A DNA stretch of 64,000 nt from Nostoc sp. TCL240-02 (GCF_013343235.1 NZ_CP040094.1:6691001-6755000), one strand, 5' to 3'. Counted from the first letter of the stretch, positions 53,793 to 62,554 are shown. The notes: generated by a model not told the origin, from the letters alone. Made by a program: numbers and translations.

Positions 53793-54122
53793 TTAACGGC
53801 GGTAATCTTCGTCTGCGGGATCGCCGTAGGGATCTTCGCTAGCTGGACGGACGTTACCAAACTCCCCTTGGTCTGCGGGGTCGCCGTAAGGGTCTTCACT
53901 AGCTGGGCGAACATTGCCGTAAGACGAGATATCTGCGGGGTCGCCGTAGGGGTCTTGACTGGCTGGAATCACGTTACCGTAAGATGCTGGGTCTGCGGGA
54001 TCGCCGTAGGGGTCTTCGCTGGCTGGGCGGACATTGCGATCGCGCAATTCAGCATCTTCATCTTGATTGCTGTTTCCTCCAAAGAAGAGATCCTTCGCCT
54101 TTCGCAAAAAGTCATCTACCAT
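53793..54122 (-). CDS. Repeat protein with four ASEDPYGDPAD units
   Basis: The 109-residue acidic product begins MVDDFLRKAKDLFFGGNSNQDEDAE and then has four copies of a unit of about 19-21 residues with core NVRPASEDPYGDPAD (one has VIPASQ). They are encoded by about 60-base repeats at 53800-54035. No known domain is seen. The units differ at few positions, so copies are recent or kept alike. The repeated Asp/Pro/Tyr/Gly text could bind metal or form an extended tail, but this is a guess. The lipoprotein gene upstream is on the same strand with about 96 bases between. Confidence 0.75.
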   Translation of the reverse strand: MVDDFLRKAKDLFFGGNSNQDEDAELRDRNVRPASEDPYGDPADPASYGNVIPASQDPYGDPADISSYGNVRPASEDPYGDPADQGEFGNVRPASEDPYGDPADEDYRR

Positions 54123-54218
54123 GATCTGTCTCCTGATTTAAGTTCGTGTTTCCGACGTGCGCGATCGGCGTTATCCTTCGGGGAAACCCGCTTTCTTATT
54201 TACACACGCTTCGCCGAT

Positions 54219-54701
54219 CTAGAGTGCTGGTGCTGCGGATGAAGTTATACCAGTTAGATCGCGACCTGTCGTACTGCCGTTATAGCCTTGGAATTGCCGA
54301 TACTTTTGTGCTTCAGATTCGGGTACTCGAATTCCTTCTGTTGGTGGAGTAACCCAGTGAGCGCGATGTTCAGCATCGCGGTAGTACACACGACCGTTCT
54401 TGGAAAGATAGTACTTACCTTGCGCTCCTTCTTGTGGAGCATTCTTATGCTGGTTGTACATGTAGTAAAGTGCAGCAGCCCCTGCCAAAAGTGCCACTTT
54501 TTGCCCTGTACCCAATCCCTTCTTAGCTTCGGTTTGGCGATCGCTAACTGTTCTACCAGCACTATCATCAACAGGTGGTGGTACTGAAGCATTTCGTGAA
54601 CCGCCTCCGCAACTACTCAGCAAAGGTACCATTAGCAATGCCGAAAGCAGGACTGCAAATAGACGCGAAACTATTTTACGTTCTTTATATATTGTGTTCA
54701 T
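54219..54701 (-). CDS. Putative lipoprotein with Gln/Ala-rich TM-like segment
   Basis: The 160-residue product has a lipoprotein signal (RLFAVLLSALLMVPLLSSC, lipobox LLSSC, Cys about residue 31). A short hydrophobic stretch GQKVALLAGAAALYYMYNQH (about 66-86) is followed by KYYLSKNGRVYYRDAEHRAHWVTPP and a Gln-rich end. I recall similar lipoproteins in filamentous cyanobacteria without assigned role. The YYxxxxGxVYYRD text is repeat-like and may be a small beta domain. It is a likely partner of the repeat-protein gene downstream on the same strand. Confidence 0.75.
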   Translation of the reverse strand: MNTIYKERKIVSRLFAVLLSALLMVPLLSSCGGGSRNASVPPPVDDSAGRTVSDRQTEAKKGLGTGQKVALLAGAAALYYMYNQHKNAPQEGAQGKYYLSKNGRVYYRDAEHRAHWVTPPTEGIRVPESEAQKYRQFQGYNGSTTGRDLTGITSSAAPAL

Positions 54702-55040
54702 TGGATTTCTTCATCACCTGTATTTGCTAAAAGCCTCGCTGTTGCAAAAACCAAGTTGGAAATCCTGTTATTTCACCTGGGATCGAAAAAACATATTTCA
54801 CTTAATTTATAACTGCACCAGCTACAGCGTTTCACTTTCATAATGATCGATTTCTTCAAGTCTTCCATCCTGCCTTTGAGAGAAACTGCATTCATCCCAA
54901 AGAAATATATTGTTGATTTTTGATTAATCAATTTAGCTGAAACGCCGAAATATTCAGCAATTTCTCGGTTATTTTTTCTGGGTAAATAAATTAAAAAGAT
55001 ACAGCTACTATGATGATCTTTGCAAAAAAATAGATTACTT
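54702..55040. other. Intergenic region before the three-gene operon
   Basis: About 340 bases between divergent genes. A 99-codon minus-strand frame at 54773-55072 has a short HTH-like stretch (NREIAEYFGVSAKLI) but also reads over the start of the operon and has no clear start signal; I regard it as unsupported or a relic. The region should carry the operon promoter. Confidence 0.45.
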
Positions 55041-55697
55041 ATGACATCAAAAAATACAGCCCAAACTAGCACCCGTCTTCTTTTGGCTTTGTGGGATTTG
55101 GGAGGAACGCAGCAGGAAGTTAAGAAGGGTCAACTCACTAAGCGAATTGTATCCAAAAGCAAGAAGGCGGCAGATTATCAAGGTTTATTTGAAGAATTGC
55201 AGAATCAGGGTGTGATCGCAATCTCCAAAAAAGGATATTCTCTGACATCTCCTGAGGGTTTAGAGGTATTGGGTAAGGGTTTGAGAAGTGGCGAGTTTAA
55301 ATTTGAAGGGACGATTGTCGGTACTTGGGTGGCGAATGCGCTGGTGAAATGGATTAGTCAGATTGATGTTGCGGTAACTGGTGCAGATGTACCAGTTAAT
55401 GGGAAGAGTGCGATCGTATCTTACGACGAGTTTAAATCTGTGGCGTTGGAAGTCTACGACAAATTGAACTATGAGTACAACTTTAATAATCTAGTGCCAA
55501 TTTATCGTATCAGAAGAGGAATTGGCGATCGCATAAGTCGTACAGAGTTTAATGATTGGCTGCTGGAAACGCAAGCCGATGATATTTTGCAACTGCAAGG
55601 CGGGAGTGTAGAAGACAGCGCACCCGACAAAATTGAAGATTCGGTAGCTACAGAATTAGATGGATTACGCTGCTACGCCACACGCCTAAAACCTTAA
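55041..55697 (+). CDS. Winged-helix-like protein, first gene of the nuclease-ATPase operon
   Basis: The 218-residue product (ATG 55041; a TTG at 55020 is also in frame) has two likely winged-helix segments. The N-terminal one is TRLLLALWDLGGTQQEVKKGQLTKRI plus the LFEELQNQGVIAISKKGYSLTSPEG wing (about 8-80). The other is near residue 125-190 (YDEFKSVALEVYDKLNYEYN, LVPIYRIRRGIGDRISRTEFNDWLL). It has no catalytic motif. It is the first of three tightly spaced genes (38 and 10 bases between) and probably a DNA-binding or regulatory subunit. Homologues are not known to me under a gene name. Confidence 0.7.
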   Translation: MTSKNTAQTSTRLLLALWDLGGTQQEVKKGQLTKRIVSKSKKAADYQGLFEELQNQGVIAISKKGYSLTSPEGLEVLGKGLRSGEFKFEGTIVGTWVANALVKWISQIDVAVTGADVPVNGKSAIVSYDEFKSVALEVYDKLNYEYNFNNLVPIYRIRRGIGDRISRTEFNDWLLETQADDILQLQGGSVEDSAPDKIEDSVATELDGLRCYATRLKP

Positions 55698-55735
55698 ACC
55701 TTATTTGACTCTTCAGATATTAACTTCACAACATT

Positions 55736-57607
55736 ATGACTGTTACCACATCTACCATTGATGATCTGATTAGAAATCAAAACCCTTTTGCAGGCCATAT
55801 TGTGGTCAGACCGCAACAAATCTGGGGTAAAAGTTTTCCTGATGTGCCTTCAATTAATGCTCATGCTTCTAATACAGTTTTTGATGCTGTTGATAAAGTC
55901 CGTAAAGGAAAACGTGAAACTGTAGGTATCACAATTACAGCAGAAAAAGGCTTAGGTAAAAGCCATATTATTAGTCGGATTCGCCACCGATTACAGACAG
56001 AAGATAGTAGCTTATTTATCTATATGAATAAGTATGATAACTTGAATCAAATTAAGTCTCTCTTTCTGCAAAGTGTCGCCTCTAGTCTCAGAGCTTTTGG
56101 TAGTCAAAAAGTAATGCAATGGCAGGAAATTGCAGCAGCTTTAATTAATGAAGCAAAACAGTGGGAATATACGCCTCAACAGTATATTAGTATGTATCCA
56201 GGTTGGTTAAGCAAACACTCAACTAAGGCGATAGTTCATTTAACAGAAAGTGTTCTCAAAGTCAAACCTGAAATAACTAATCCTTACATAGTGAAAGCAA
56301 TTTTATGGACACTTTCTCCAGTCCATATTAATTATGCTAGTTATTGGTTGTCTGGTTTGGAATTAGCACAATCACAAGCTGAAGAAATGGGGTTGCCAAA
56401 TCCTAAAAATGAGGATAAAGAAGCTGAAGCACTAAGCACTGTGCGTCAAATTTTAGATATCACTAGCTATTATCGAGTTCCAGTGATTTGTTTTGACGAA
56501 TTAGATATATATGATACTGCTGATAATGGATTTTTAGCAGCACAACTTATTGCAAGCTTAGTTAAGGATTTATATAACAGTCTCAAACAAGGCGTTTTAC
56601 TGTTAGCAATGTATCCTCGTACCTGGGAAGACCAAATCAAGGCTTTACCACAAGCTGAAGCAGTTATAGATAGATTAGTAAGTGATCAAGCTGACAGACA
56701 GCCTATAAAATTAAGCTTTCTCAATTCTGATGATATCGTTGCTCTAGTGAGTCAATGGTTACAAGATTTTTATGAGGAATATAAACAAATCCCGCCTCAT
56801 CCTCTTTACCCATTTCATGAAACTAAACTCAGAGAACTTGGGAAAGAAAGACCTACTGTTAGATCAGTTTTGAAATGGTGTGCAGAGAATTTTATTTTGA
56901 CTGCTACAGATAAACCTAAAAATATCCATCCGGTTGAACCACACTTTAAGGCAGCAGTAGTAAATGTTGATACTGCGATCGATCTACTAATAGAAGATGA
57001 GGTGGCAATTGCTGCTGCTTTAAGGGTAGCATTTGCTAGTTTAGCTAGAGACACAATAGAAATAGAAGAAGTAAAAGTTGAAAGGGTAGAGGAAATTTTA
57101 GTCAATAAAGCAGATCAAGGATATCTTAATTTCAGGATTGTTGGTAATAATGGAAAAGTCAAGATAGGAGTGGTTGTTATTCAACAATCTGGTGGAAAAT
57201 TTATAGGTGCAGCATTGAAAAGACTAATTGAATACGAAAAGTTTAACCTGACTCGTGGTTGCTTAGTTCGTTCAAAGAAAATTAATCCGGGAGCTTCAGT
57301 ACCTCAAGAATGCTTGAAAATTCTTTTGAAAGAACGAGGTGGAGAGTGGGTACGCTTACAAAGCGAAGATATTAAACCTCTTTTAGCTATTTCATCTGTT
57401 TACTATAACTGGAGAAGTTACGAATTAACAGAAGAACAAATTTTTGACTTTATTAAACAGAAACAACTAGCAATCAATAATCCTTTGATTCGAGAAATTC
57501 TCAGCGATCCTTCTGGTCAACAACCTACTAATTTAACTAATGATGGATTACCTGTTAGTATTCCTCAGCCTATCACTAATGCTGATAATATCGACCTCAA
57601 TCTATAG
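55736..57607 (+). CDS. P-loop ATPase, second gene of the nuclease-ATPase operon
   Basis: The 623-residue product has Walker A as TAEKGLGKSHII (A69-x4-G74-K75-S76) and Walker B as VPVICFDELDIYD (Asp254, Glu255). An LxxxARN-like region (MYPRTWEDQIKALPQ, near 290-305) and RLVSDQADRQPIKLSF recall AAA+/ORC or STAND-type sensors. The C-terminal third (about 400-600) is separate, with FRIVGNNGKVKIGVVVIQQSGG and RGCLVRSKKINPG, and resembles a restriction-endonuclease-like or DNA-binding fold of unknown type. Its position between a wHTH-like protein and a nuclease suggests it drives or gates the complex. Confidence 0.8.
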   Translation: MTVTTSTIDDLIRNQNPFAGHIVVRPQQIWGKSFPDVPSINAHASNTVFDAVDKVRKGKRETVGITITAEKGLGKSHIISRIRHRLQTEDSSLFIYMNKYDNLNQIKSLFLQSVASSLRAFGSQKVMQWQEIAAALINEAKQWEYTPQQYISMYPGWLSKHSTKAIVHLTESVLKVKPEITNPYIVKAILWTLSPVHINYASYWLSGLELAQSQAEEMGLPNPKNEDKEAEALSTVRQILDITSYYRVPVICFDELDIYDTADNGFLAAQLIASLVKDLYNSLKQGVLLLAMYPRTWEDQIKALPQAEAVIDRLVSDQADRQPIKLSFLNSDDIVALVSQWLQDFYEEYKQIPPHPLYPFHETKLRELGKERPTVRSVLKWCAENFILTATDKPKNIHPVEPHFKAAVVNVDTAIDLLIEDEVAIAAALRVAFASLARDTIEIEEVKVERVEEILVNKADQGYLNFRIVGNNGKVKIGVVVIQQSGGKFIGAALKRLIEYEKFNLTRGCLVRSKKINPGASVPQECLKILLKERGGEWVRLQSEDIKPLLAISSVYYNWRSYELTEEQIFDFIKQKQLAINNPLIREILSDPSGQQPTNLTNDGLPVSIPQPITNADNIDLNL

Positions 57608-57617
57608 CTAACTATAA

Positions 57618-58991
57618 ATGAATCAGCAGTTTTCAATTCCAACAGCGCTGTGTCTACCCGTCCCTGATATTGAAGCCTTAATACAGGGACGAACAATTGC
57701 AGCTTTACCCAAAATGTTTATTCGTCCTGGGCAGAAATTTGTACTTTATCCTGCTGATTCTTCAGCCTCAATTAAAGCTTGGGCTAAATGTGAGCTTTGC
57801 CAAATTTTAGACGAGACTAAGCCATTAGATATTTTGTCTAAATTAACAATATGGACACCAAAAATATTAGAGGGGCTACTACAAAAACAACAATATCTTT
57901 TCCTGGCTTACTTGCGCGTCTATCAGTTACCTCAGTTACAAGAAATATCAGCCAATCCTAATATTCAAGAAAAGCTAGGTAAATTTGTTAGTTTACTTAA
58001 TTCTCTAACCGTTTCTGAAGCAAATCCAGTATTAAACGATCGCACCTTCGCCCAACGCAAACACCAATTAGAAAAATTAGAACCCCCACTACACCCTGAA
58101 TTAGAAGAATTGCAGAGTGCGATCGCATCCCTAACCATTAGCCAACCAGCAGCTAAACAATTAGACGACGATATCAAAGCATTTTTGGGTTGGAGTAGCA
58201 ATAAACTAACAAATTCATTAGATTTAGACTTACTTTGGATTCAGAAAATTGCTGAAGTTGGGAACTCAAGCGACGGACATACATTTGAAAAATTAGTGCG
58301 TAGAGGATTACTAAAATTAGGCTTTACAGGTTCAGGTTTGAATCCAGATGCAACTGGTGGCGCAGGAGGTATGGATTTTTACGCTGAACAACCTTATCCA
58401 ATAGTAGGAGAGTGCAAAGCAACTAAAACTGAAAAAGTTACTGATGGTACACCTGCACAGTTACTAAAAATAGGTATGAATCATCTTGGTAAATTTCAGT
58501 ATGACAATTCTATTAAATTAATAGTAGCCGCCGGAGAACTAAATTTTTACGCCTTAAGAACAGCTACCGAAAATCAAATGAATGTTATTAGCCCTGAAAC
58601 ACTACAAAAACTAGTTGAACTACAAGCACATTACAAAAATTCTATCAACTTATTAGAAGTAAAAGAGTATTTACAACAAGCTCCTTTTGGTTTAGCTGAA
58701 GCTAAGATTAATACTTATATCGATAAAGTGAGACAATCTCTAAAGTTGCGATCGCACATTATCCAGCTTGTCAAAAATTATCTAGAAAACTCAGGCGCAG
58801 AATCTGCTGGTGTAGATGCTCTACATGGTGCTTATTTCGGCTCATATCCACCACAGCCACTTAAAACAGTAGAAATGCACGAAATTCTGATAGAACTTTC
58901 TTCACCGTTAACAGGCTATTTAGGACGAATAAAAGGCAGTGATTGGAAGAGCGATCGCTTTTACTTCCTGCGCGATTTACCTATTAACTAA
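57618..58991 (+). CDS. PD-(D/E)XK endonuclease with distinct N-terminal domain, third gene of the operon
   Basis: The 457-residue product has an N-terminal domain (about 1-115) with PVPDIEALIQGRTIAALPK, MFIRPGQKFVLYPADSS and WAKCELCQIL, rather like PUA/ASCH-type beta-barrels that recognise modified bases. The assignment of this part is a guess. The middle is helical. Near 218-270 is an Mrr-like nuclease core: HTFEKLVRRGLLKLGFTGSG (Glu224), GGMDFYAEQ (Asp253) and PIVGECKATK (Glu265-Cys-Lys267), i.e. an intact D...ExK site. A helical C-terminus follows. Together with the ATPase it could cut foreign or modified DNA. Confidence 0.8.
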   Translation: MNQQFSIPTALCLPVPDIEALIQGRTIAALPKMFIRPGQKFVLYPADSSASIKAWAKCELCQILDETKPLDILSKLTIWTPKILEGLLQKQQYLFLAYLRVYQLPQLQEISANPNIQEKLGKFVSLLNSLTVSEANPVLNDRTFAQRKHQLEKLEPPLHPELEELQSAIASLTISQPAAKQLDDDIKAFLGWSSNKLTNSLDLDLLWIQKIAEVGNSSDGHTFEKLVRRGLLKLGFTGSGLNPDATGGAGGMDFYAEQPYPIVGECKATKTEKVTDGTPAQLLKIGMNHLGKFQYDNSIKLIVAAGELNFYALRTATENQMNVISPETLQKLVELQAHYKNSINLLEVKEYLQQAPFGLAEAKINTYIDKVRQSLKLRSHIIQLVKNYLENSGAESAGVDALHGAYFGSYPPQPLKTVEMHEILIELSSPLTGYLGRIKGSDWKSDRFYFLRDLPIN

Positions 58992-59372
58992 AAATAGCAA
59001 AATATATTTCTTTTCTTACCTTCGCGCTCTTTGCGTCCTTTGCGGTTCGTTTCAAAATAACTGAAGTGCAAGTTGTTTTGCGGTTAATTCATTTATGAAT
59101 AATTAATACTATCTATTGACTTAATTTTATTTTATGAGAAGCAATGAAGTGCGATCGCTGCGGCGGGTTGTGCGATCGCTATCTTCATTTTCTTCTCAGT
59201 ATCTTTTATTTCTAGTGATAAACCTTACAAAAATTTTATACTTAGCCACCATGTAACTTCATTTACATTAGATAAGAGGTTTGGTACTGTCGAAGAAACA
59301 CATTATACTTACTACACTGGTATTCATTAATAACCAACCTGTACCAAGTTTAAGACTTAGGTGAGATGCTCC
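58992..59372. other. Intergenic region after the nuclease operon
   Basis: About 380 bases: STRR-like ttcgcgctctttgcgtcctt then tgcggttcg at 59024-59050, two close HIP1-like GCGATCGC sites (59151-59181) and AT-rich DNA. No gene is supported. Confidence 0.45.
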
Positions 59373-60035
59373 ATGTATTATCAAATTTGGAATTTCTTTC
59401 TTAAAGAAGATAAATATATGTACTGGCAAGAAAAAATAAAACTTAACAAAAAATTTGACAAAGTTACATGGCAAAAGATTATTGATTTTTTGTTACTAGT
59501 AGAGCAAACTTTCCAATTGAAAAGTCAACTAGCCGAAACCGATAGCATTGAGCCGTTTCTTAAGCTAGCAAAGGAAAATGGTTACAGTTTGACGGCAGAT
59601 GAACTTGCGTGGTTTCTAGTTACCAGAAGACAGATTTGGGATCTTTTTGATTTTGCACAAAAAACGCCATTTCTCAAAGAAGAATTGCTCATTGCTAAAG
59701 ATCCGCAGCAGTTCGTCAATATAGCTGCTGATCATGGCTATTCCTTTTCTGTAGAAGAGTTAGCTTGGCTATTAATTGAAATTAAATCATCGCCAGAAAT
59801 AGTATCTATCAACAACAGTGTTGGAGAGATTCTTACAGGTTCAAATTACGGCAGAATTGACATAGGATACTGGATTTGGCTAGCCGAAGAGTGGGGAATT
59901 GTTCCACCATTTTGTCATCGAGAAAAGCTCGGTAATCTATTATCTGGAGATACCAGCAATCCTTTTTTACTCGATCGCTGTTTCCTGCCCAAGAGCTATT
60001 TTAATCAACGACTCTTGGTAAGTAGTAATTCATAA
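59373..60035 (+). CDS. Protein with two Nif11-like domains
   Basis: Starting at ATG 59373 (SD-like AGGTGAG nine bases before) gives 220 residues. Two Nif11-type units are seen: FLLLVEQTFQLKSQLAETDS plus FLKLAKENGYSLTADELAWFL (about 38-78), and LFDFAQKTPFLKEELLIAKD plus FVNIAADHGYSFSVEELAWLL (about 91-131). The remainder (about 140-220) has LTGSNYGRIDIGYWIWLAEEWG and FLLDRCFLPKSYFNQ. Nif11 domains are found in leader peptides of RiPP precursors and in nif clusters, with the GY-S/T-ADEL signature. No leader Gly-Gly cleavage site or maturation gene is near. Function is unknown. Confidence 0.8.
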   Translation: MYYQIWNFFLKEDKYMYWQEKIKLNKKFDKVTWQKIIDFLLLVEQTFQLKSQLAETDSIEPFLKLAKENGYSLTADELAWFLVTRRQIWDLFDFAQKTPFLKEELLIAKDPQQFVNIAADHGYSFSVEELAWLLIEIKSSPEIVSINNSVGEILTGSNYGRIDIGYWIWLAEEWGIVPPFCHREKLGNLLSGDTSNPFLLDRCFLPKSYFNQRLLVSSNS

Positions 60036-60077
60036 TTCGTAATGATGTATATAGTAATCCGTGCAGGAGTCACGAAC

Positions 60078-60117
60078 AAAAAGATCCCCGGCTTCTTCAA
60101 GGAGCCTGGGATCTGAG
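60078..60117. repeat. Interspersed hairpin AGATCCCCGGCT ... AGCCTGGGATCT
   Basis: A 12-base stem with one mismatch encloses TCTTCAAGG; similar hairpins (gatccccg-cttcttcaag) are a known kind of repeat in Nostoc. It lies downstream of the Nif11 gene. Confidence 0.65.
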
Positions 60118-60184
60118 CATTATAGATATTTTGTCAAAATTCACAAAATTAAATTTAACTTAATTACGAGTTACGAATTATACA

Positions 60185-60232
60185 GTGAAGCATCCTAGAT
60201 GGAAAATTAATCTTCTATCTAGGATGCTTCAC
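60185..60232. terminator. Perfect 16-base hairpin between the Nif11 gene and pgi
   Basis: GTGAAGCATCCTAGAT (60185-60200) and its exact inverse (60217-60232) extend inward by up to four more pairs. Neither side has a long T run; it may be a bidirectional terminator for the converging genes. Confidence 0.6.
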
Positions 60233-60293
60233 AATAAAAAATTGTTGCTGATACAACAATTACGGACAAAATGTGATATTTAGACTAGAGCTA

Positions 60294-61880
60294 TCAGCTA
60301 GCAGAAACGGTCAAACTACCGGGTTTGTGAAGATCGCCTTGCAAAACCACGCCTCGCTGATTGGCATAGATATGACGCAAAATCTTATAAATTGCCTCAA
60401 CTTGCTCTGATGCGCCTGCTTTCTTGGCGAGTTCTTCAAGAGAAATGGGAGCTTTTTCTTTTTGTAGCACTGCTACCACTCGTGTTTGCAAATCGAGAAT
60501 GGAGGCAGCAGCTTTTTTACCAGCTTCTACACCTGGTTGATGATAGGCGTTGACGTTAACTAAACTAGCGTATAAACCAACAGCGCGTTCATACAAAGCT
60601 ATTAATGCCCCTACAGTTCGGGGGTTAACTTGGGGAATGGTAACTGTAATCGAATCGCGGTGATTTTCATAAAGCGCCTGTCGGGTTCCTTGGAGAAAAC
60701 CGGAAAGATAATCGCCTGATGTAACTCCCGGATCGATTTCAGTGGATGGGCCTTGACGATCTTCCAACACTTCGACGAAGGTAGCAAAGAAATTCGCTAC
60801 ACCCTCACGTAGCTGCTGAACGTAAGCGTGTTGATCTGTTGAGCCTTTGTTGCCATAAACGGCGATGCCTTGATGGACAACCTTACCGTCTAAGTCTTTT
60901 TCTTTGCCCAAGGATTCCATCACCAGCTGTTGCAAATAGCGACTGAATAAAAATAAGCTGTCCTTGTAAGGTAGGACAACCATATCTTTTTCGCCCTTTC
61001 CATTGCCTGCAAAGTACCAAGACAAGGCGAGTAAGGCTGCTGGGTTGTTTTTCACATCTGGGACGCGGGTAGCGTCATCCATCTCTTTTGCACCATCTAG
61101 GATGGCACGAACATCAATCCCCTGTAATGCGGCGGGTACTAGCCCCACAGCAGACATTTCTGATGTGCGTCCTCCCACCCAGTCATACATGGGAAATCTG
61201 GCTAGCCAACCTTCCTCTTTGGCTAGTTTATCGAGGTTGCTATCAACGCTGGTAATTGCTACCGCGTATTGAGCAAATTCCAAATTGTGTCCGGCGTAGG
61301 CTTTTTTAACTTCAATCATGCCGTTGCGGGGTTCCGGCGTTCCCCCAGATTTGGAGATCACCAATACCAAAGTGCTAGCGAGGCTATTTCGTAGATGATT
61401 GATAACGCGATCAATACCAGCCGGATCGTTATTATCAATAAAGTGAATTTTCAGGGGCGGGAAATCAGGAGCGAGAGCTTCCGCGACGAATTGGGGGCCG
61501 AGGGCGGAACCACCAATGCCAATGGAGATAATATCCGTGAAGCGGCTTGCTCTGGGAGGATGAATAGCACCTGTTTGGACTTTTTCCGCAAAAGCTTCGA
61601 TTTGTTCTAGGGTTTGGACAATTTCTTGTGTAAGTTCTGGAGTTGGCGCTAAATCAGGATTTCGCAGCCAGTAGTGTCCAACCATGCGGTTTTCGTCGGG
61701 ATTTGCGATCGCACCCTTCTCCAGTTCAGCCATATCCGCAAACGCCTTGTCAAACTTCGGCTGCAACGATTCCACAAAGGCATCATCGAACCGAATTCGA
61801 CTTATATCTAAGTACAGTCCTAATCCCTCGTGGAAATATAACCAGTTTTGGTATCGTTGCCAAAGTGCCCTAGCATCCAT
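60294..61880 (-). CDS. pgi: Glucose-6-phosphate isomerase
   Basis: The 528-residue enzyme interconverts glucose-6-P and fructose-6-P. Marks include [87 protein letters not shown] (catalytic His and the GSTDQH motif) and [16 protein letters not shown] with the active-site Lys. Length and text match the cyanobacterial Pgi group. It faces the Nif11 gene across a hairpin. Confidence 0.96.
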   Translation of the reverse strand: MDARALWQRYQNWLYFHEGLGLYLDISRIRFDDAFVESLQPKFDKAFADMAELEKGAIANPDENRMVGHYWLRNPDLAPTPELTQEIVQTLEQIEAFAEKVQTGAIHPPRASRFTDIISIGIGGSALGPQFVAEALAPDFPPLKIHFIDNNDPAGIDRVINHLRNSLASTLVLVISKSGGTPEPRNGMIEVKKAYAGHNLEFAQYAVAITSVDSNLDKLAKEEGWLARFPMYDWVGGRTSEMSAVGLVPAALQGIDVRAILDGAKEMDDATRVPDVKNNPAALLALSWYFAGNGKGEKDMVVLPYKDSLFLFSRYLQQLVMESLGKEKDLDGKVVHQGIAVYGNKGSTDQHAYVQQLREGVANFFATFVEVLEDRQGPSTEIDPGVTSGDYLSGFLQGTRQALYENHRDSITVTIPQVNPRTVGALIALYERAVGLYASLVNVNAYHQPGVEAGKKAAASILDLQTRVVAVLQKEKAPISLEELAKKAGASEQVEAIYKILRHIYANQRGVVLQGDLHKPGSLTVSAS

Positions 61881-61992
61881 AGGGAAATCTCAAATAAAGT
61901 GTTTTTCAAAAACCAGTTTAATGTAAGGTTATAGCGATCCCTGCCTAGCCTTATACAGTTTACAGTTTTCAGTGTTCCCTTGACTCTTCACT

Positions 61993-62250
61993 TTAAACAT
62001 CTGGCATAGGGATGACACGCAGAAATTTCACAATTTCACCCCTAATTTCTATACCAATCAGGTAATTATCGAGGGTAAAGCGGTGAAAAATGCCTTCATT
62101 ATCAAGCTGTCGCAGTTCTTTTAAATCGCTCAGTTGCCACTTTTGGGCTAACTCAATAAAGACAAAATCATGCACCCGCTCGTAGGCGGCAGGTTCTAAA
62201 TTTTTCAGGTCTAGTAAAAAAGACCTTGCATAGCGCATTTCTAGACTCAC
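61993..62250 (-). CDS. RelE/ParE-superfamily toxin-like protein
   Basis: The 85-residue product starts MSLEMRYARSFLLDLKNLEPAAYERVHDFVFI and has the strand pattern LKELRQLDNEGIFHRFTLDNYLIGIEI and IVKFLRVIPMPDV. This is the RelE/ParE fold of toxins that cut mRNA or poison gyrase. The antitoxin-like gene lies 107 bases upstream on the same strand with an interspersed repeat between them, so the usual tight coupling is lost. Whether the toxin still works is not visible. Confidence 0.8.
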   Translation of the reverse strand: MSLEMRYARSFLLDLKNLEPAAYERVHDFVFIELAQKWQLSDLKELRQLDNEGIFHRFTLDNYLIGIEIRGEIVKFLRVIPMPDV

Positions 62251-62280
62251 TAGGCGTTACCTTAAATAAATATGAGTAGT

Positions 62281-62328
62281 GAGTGCTGTTAGCGATAGCG
62301 GGGCGTTTAGCCCGTGCTGAGTAAAGAG
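62281..62328 (+). repeat. Interspersed repeat GAGTGCTGTTAGC...GCCCGTGCTGAGTA, copy 2
   Basis: Ends match the copy at 18985-19030 exactly over about 15 and 17 bases, with a different centre (atagcggggcg). It sits between the antitoxin-like and toxin genes. Confidence 0.85.
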
Positions 62329-62356
62329 GTAGTACTAGGGACTTGGCCCTGCTGAA

Positions 62357-62554
62357 TCAGAAAAACATCAACAGTCGTATCGCTTCTTCATGAGTTAAGA
62401 TATCCCACGGTTGCTGCGATCGCTTAACTTGTTGTATCGCTTTGAGCATATAAAAGTCACAATGTAAAGCTTCGAGAACGTTCCAAATGTCTTGCAAATC
62501 TTCATCGGCTAACTGCTCGATTAAGTGATGCATTCTCAGTCGCAGTAAATTCAT
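62357..62554 (-). CDS. Putative antitoxin of a type II toxin-antitoxin pair
   Basis: The 65-residue helical product starts MNLLRLRMHHLIEQLADEDL and ends PWDILTHEEAIRLLMFF. The pattern (LxxxxDLxxIWxxLExL and a C-terminal LTHEEA) is like small antitoxins of the cyanobacterial RelE-type pairs, which bind the toxin and their own operator. The toxin gene follows on the same strand. The N-terminal DNA-binding part is short, so the identity rests mainly on position and size. Confidence 0.65.
   Translation of the reverse strand: MNLLRLRMHHLIEQLADEDLQDIWNVLEALHCDFYMLKAIQQVKRSQQPWDILTHEEAIRLLMFF

Noticed and set aside
53787..54242. 151-codon plus-strand frame with repeats
   Set aside because: It is the antisense reading of the DNA repeats that encode the minus-strand PASEDPYGDPAD protein, which has the better start and composition.
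54773..55072. 99-codon minus-strand frame with an HTH-like stretch
   Set aside because: Reads over the start of the three-gene operon and has no clear initiation context; a decayed DNA-binding gene is possible but unproven.
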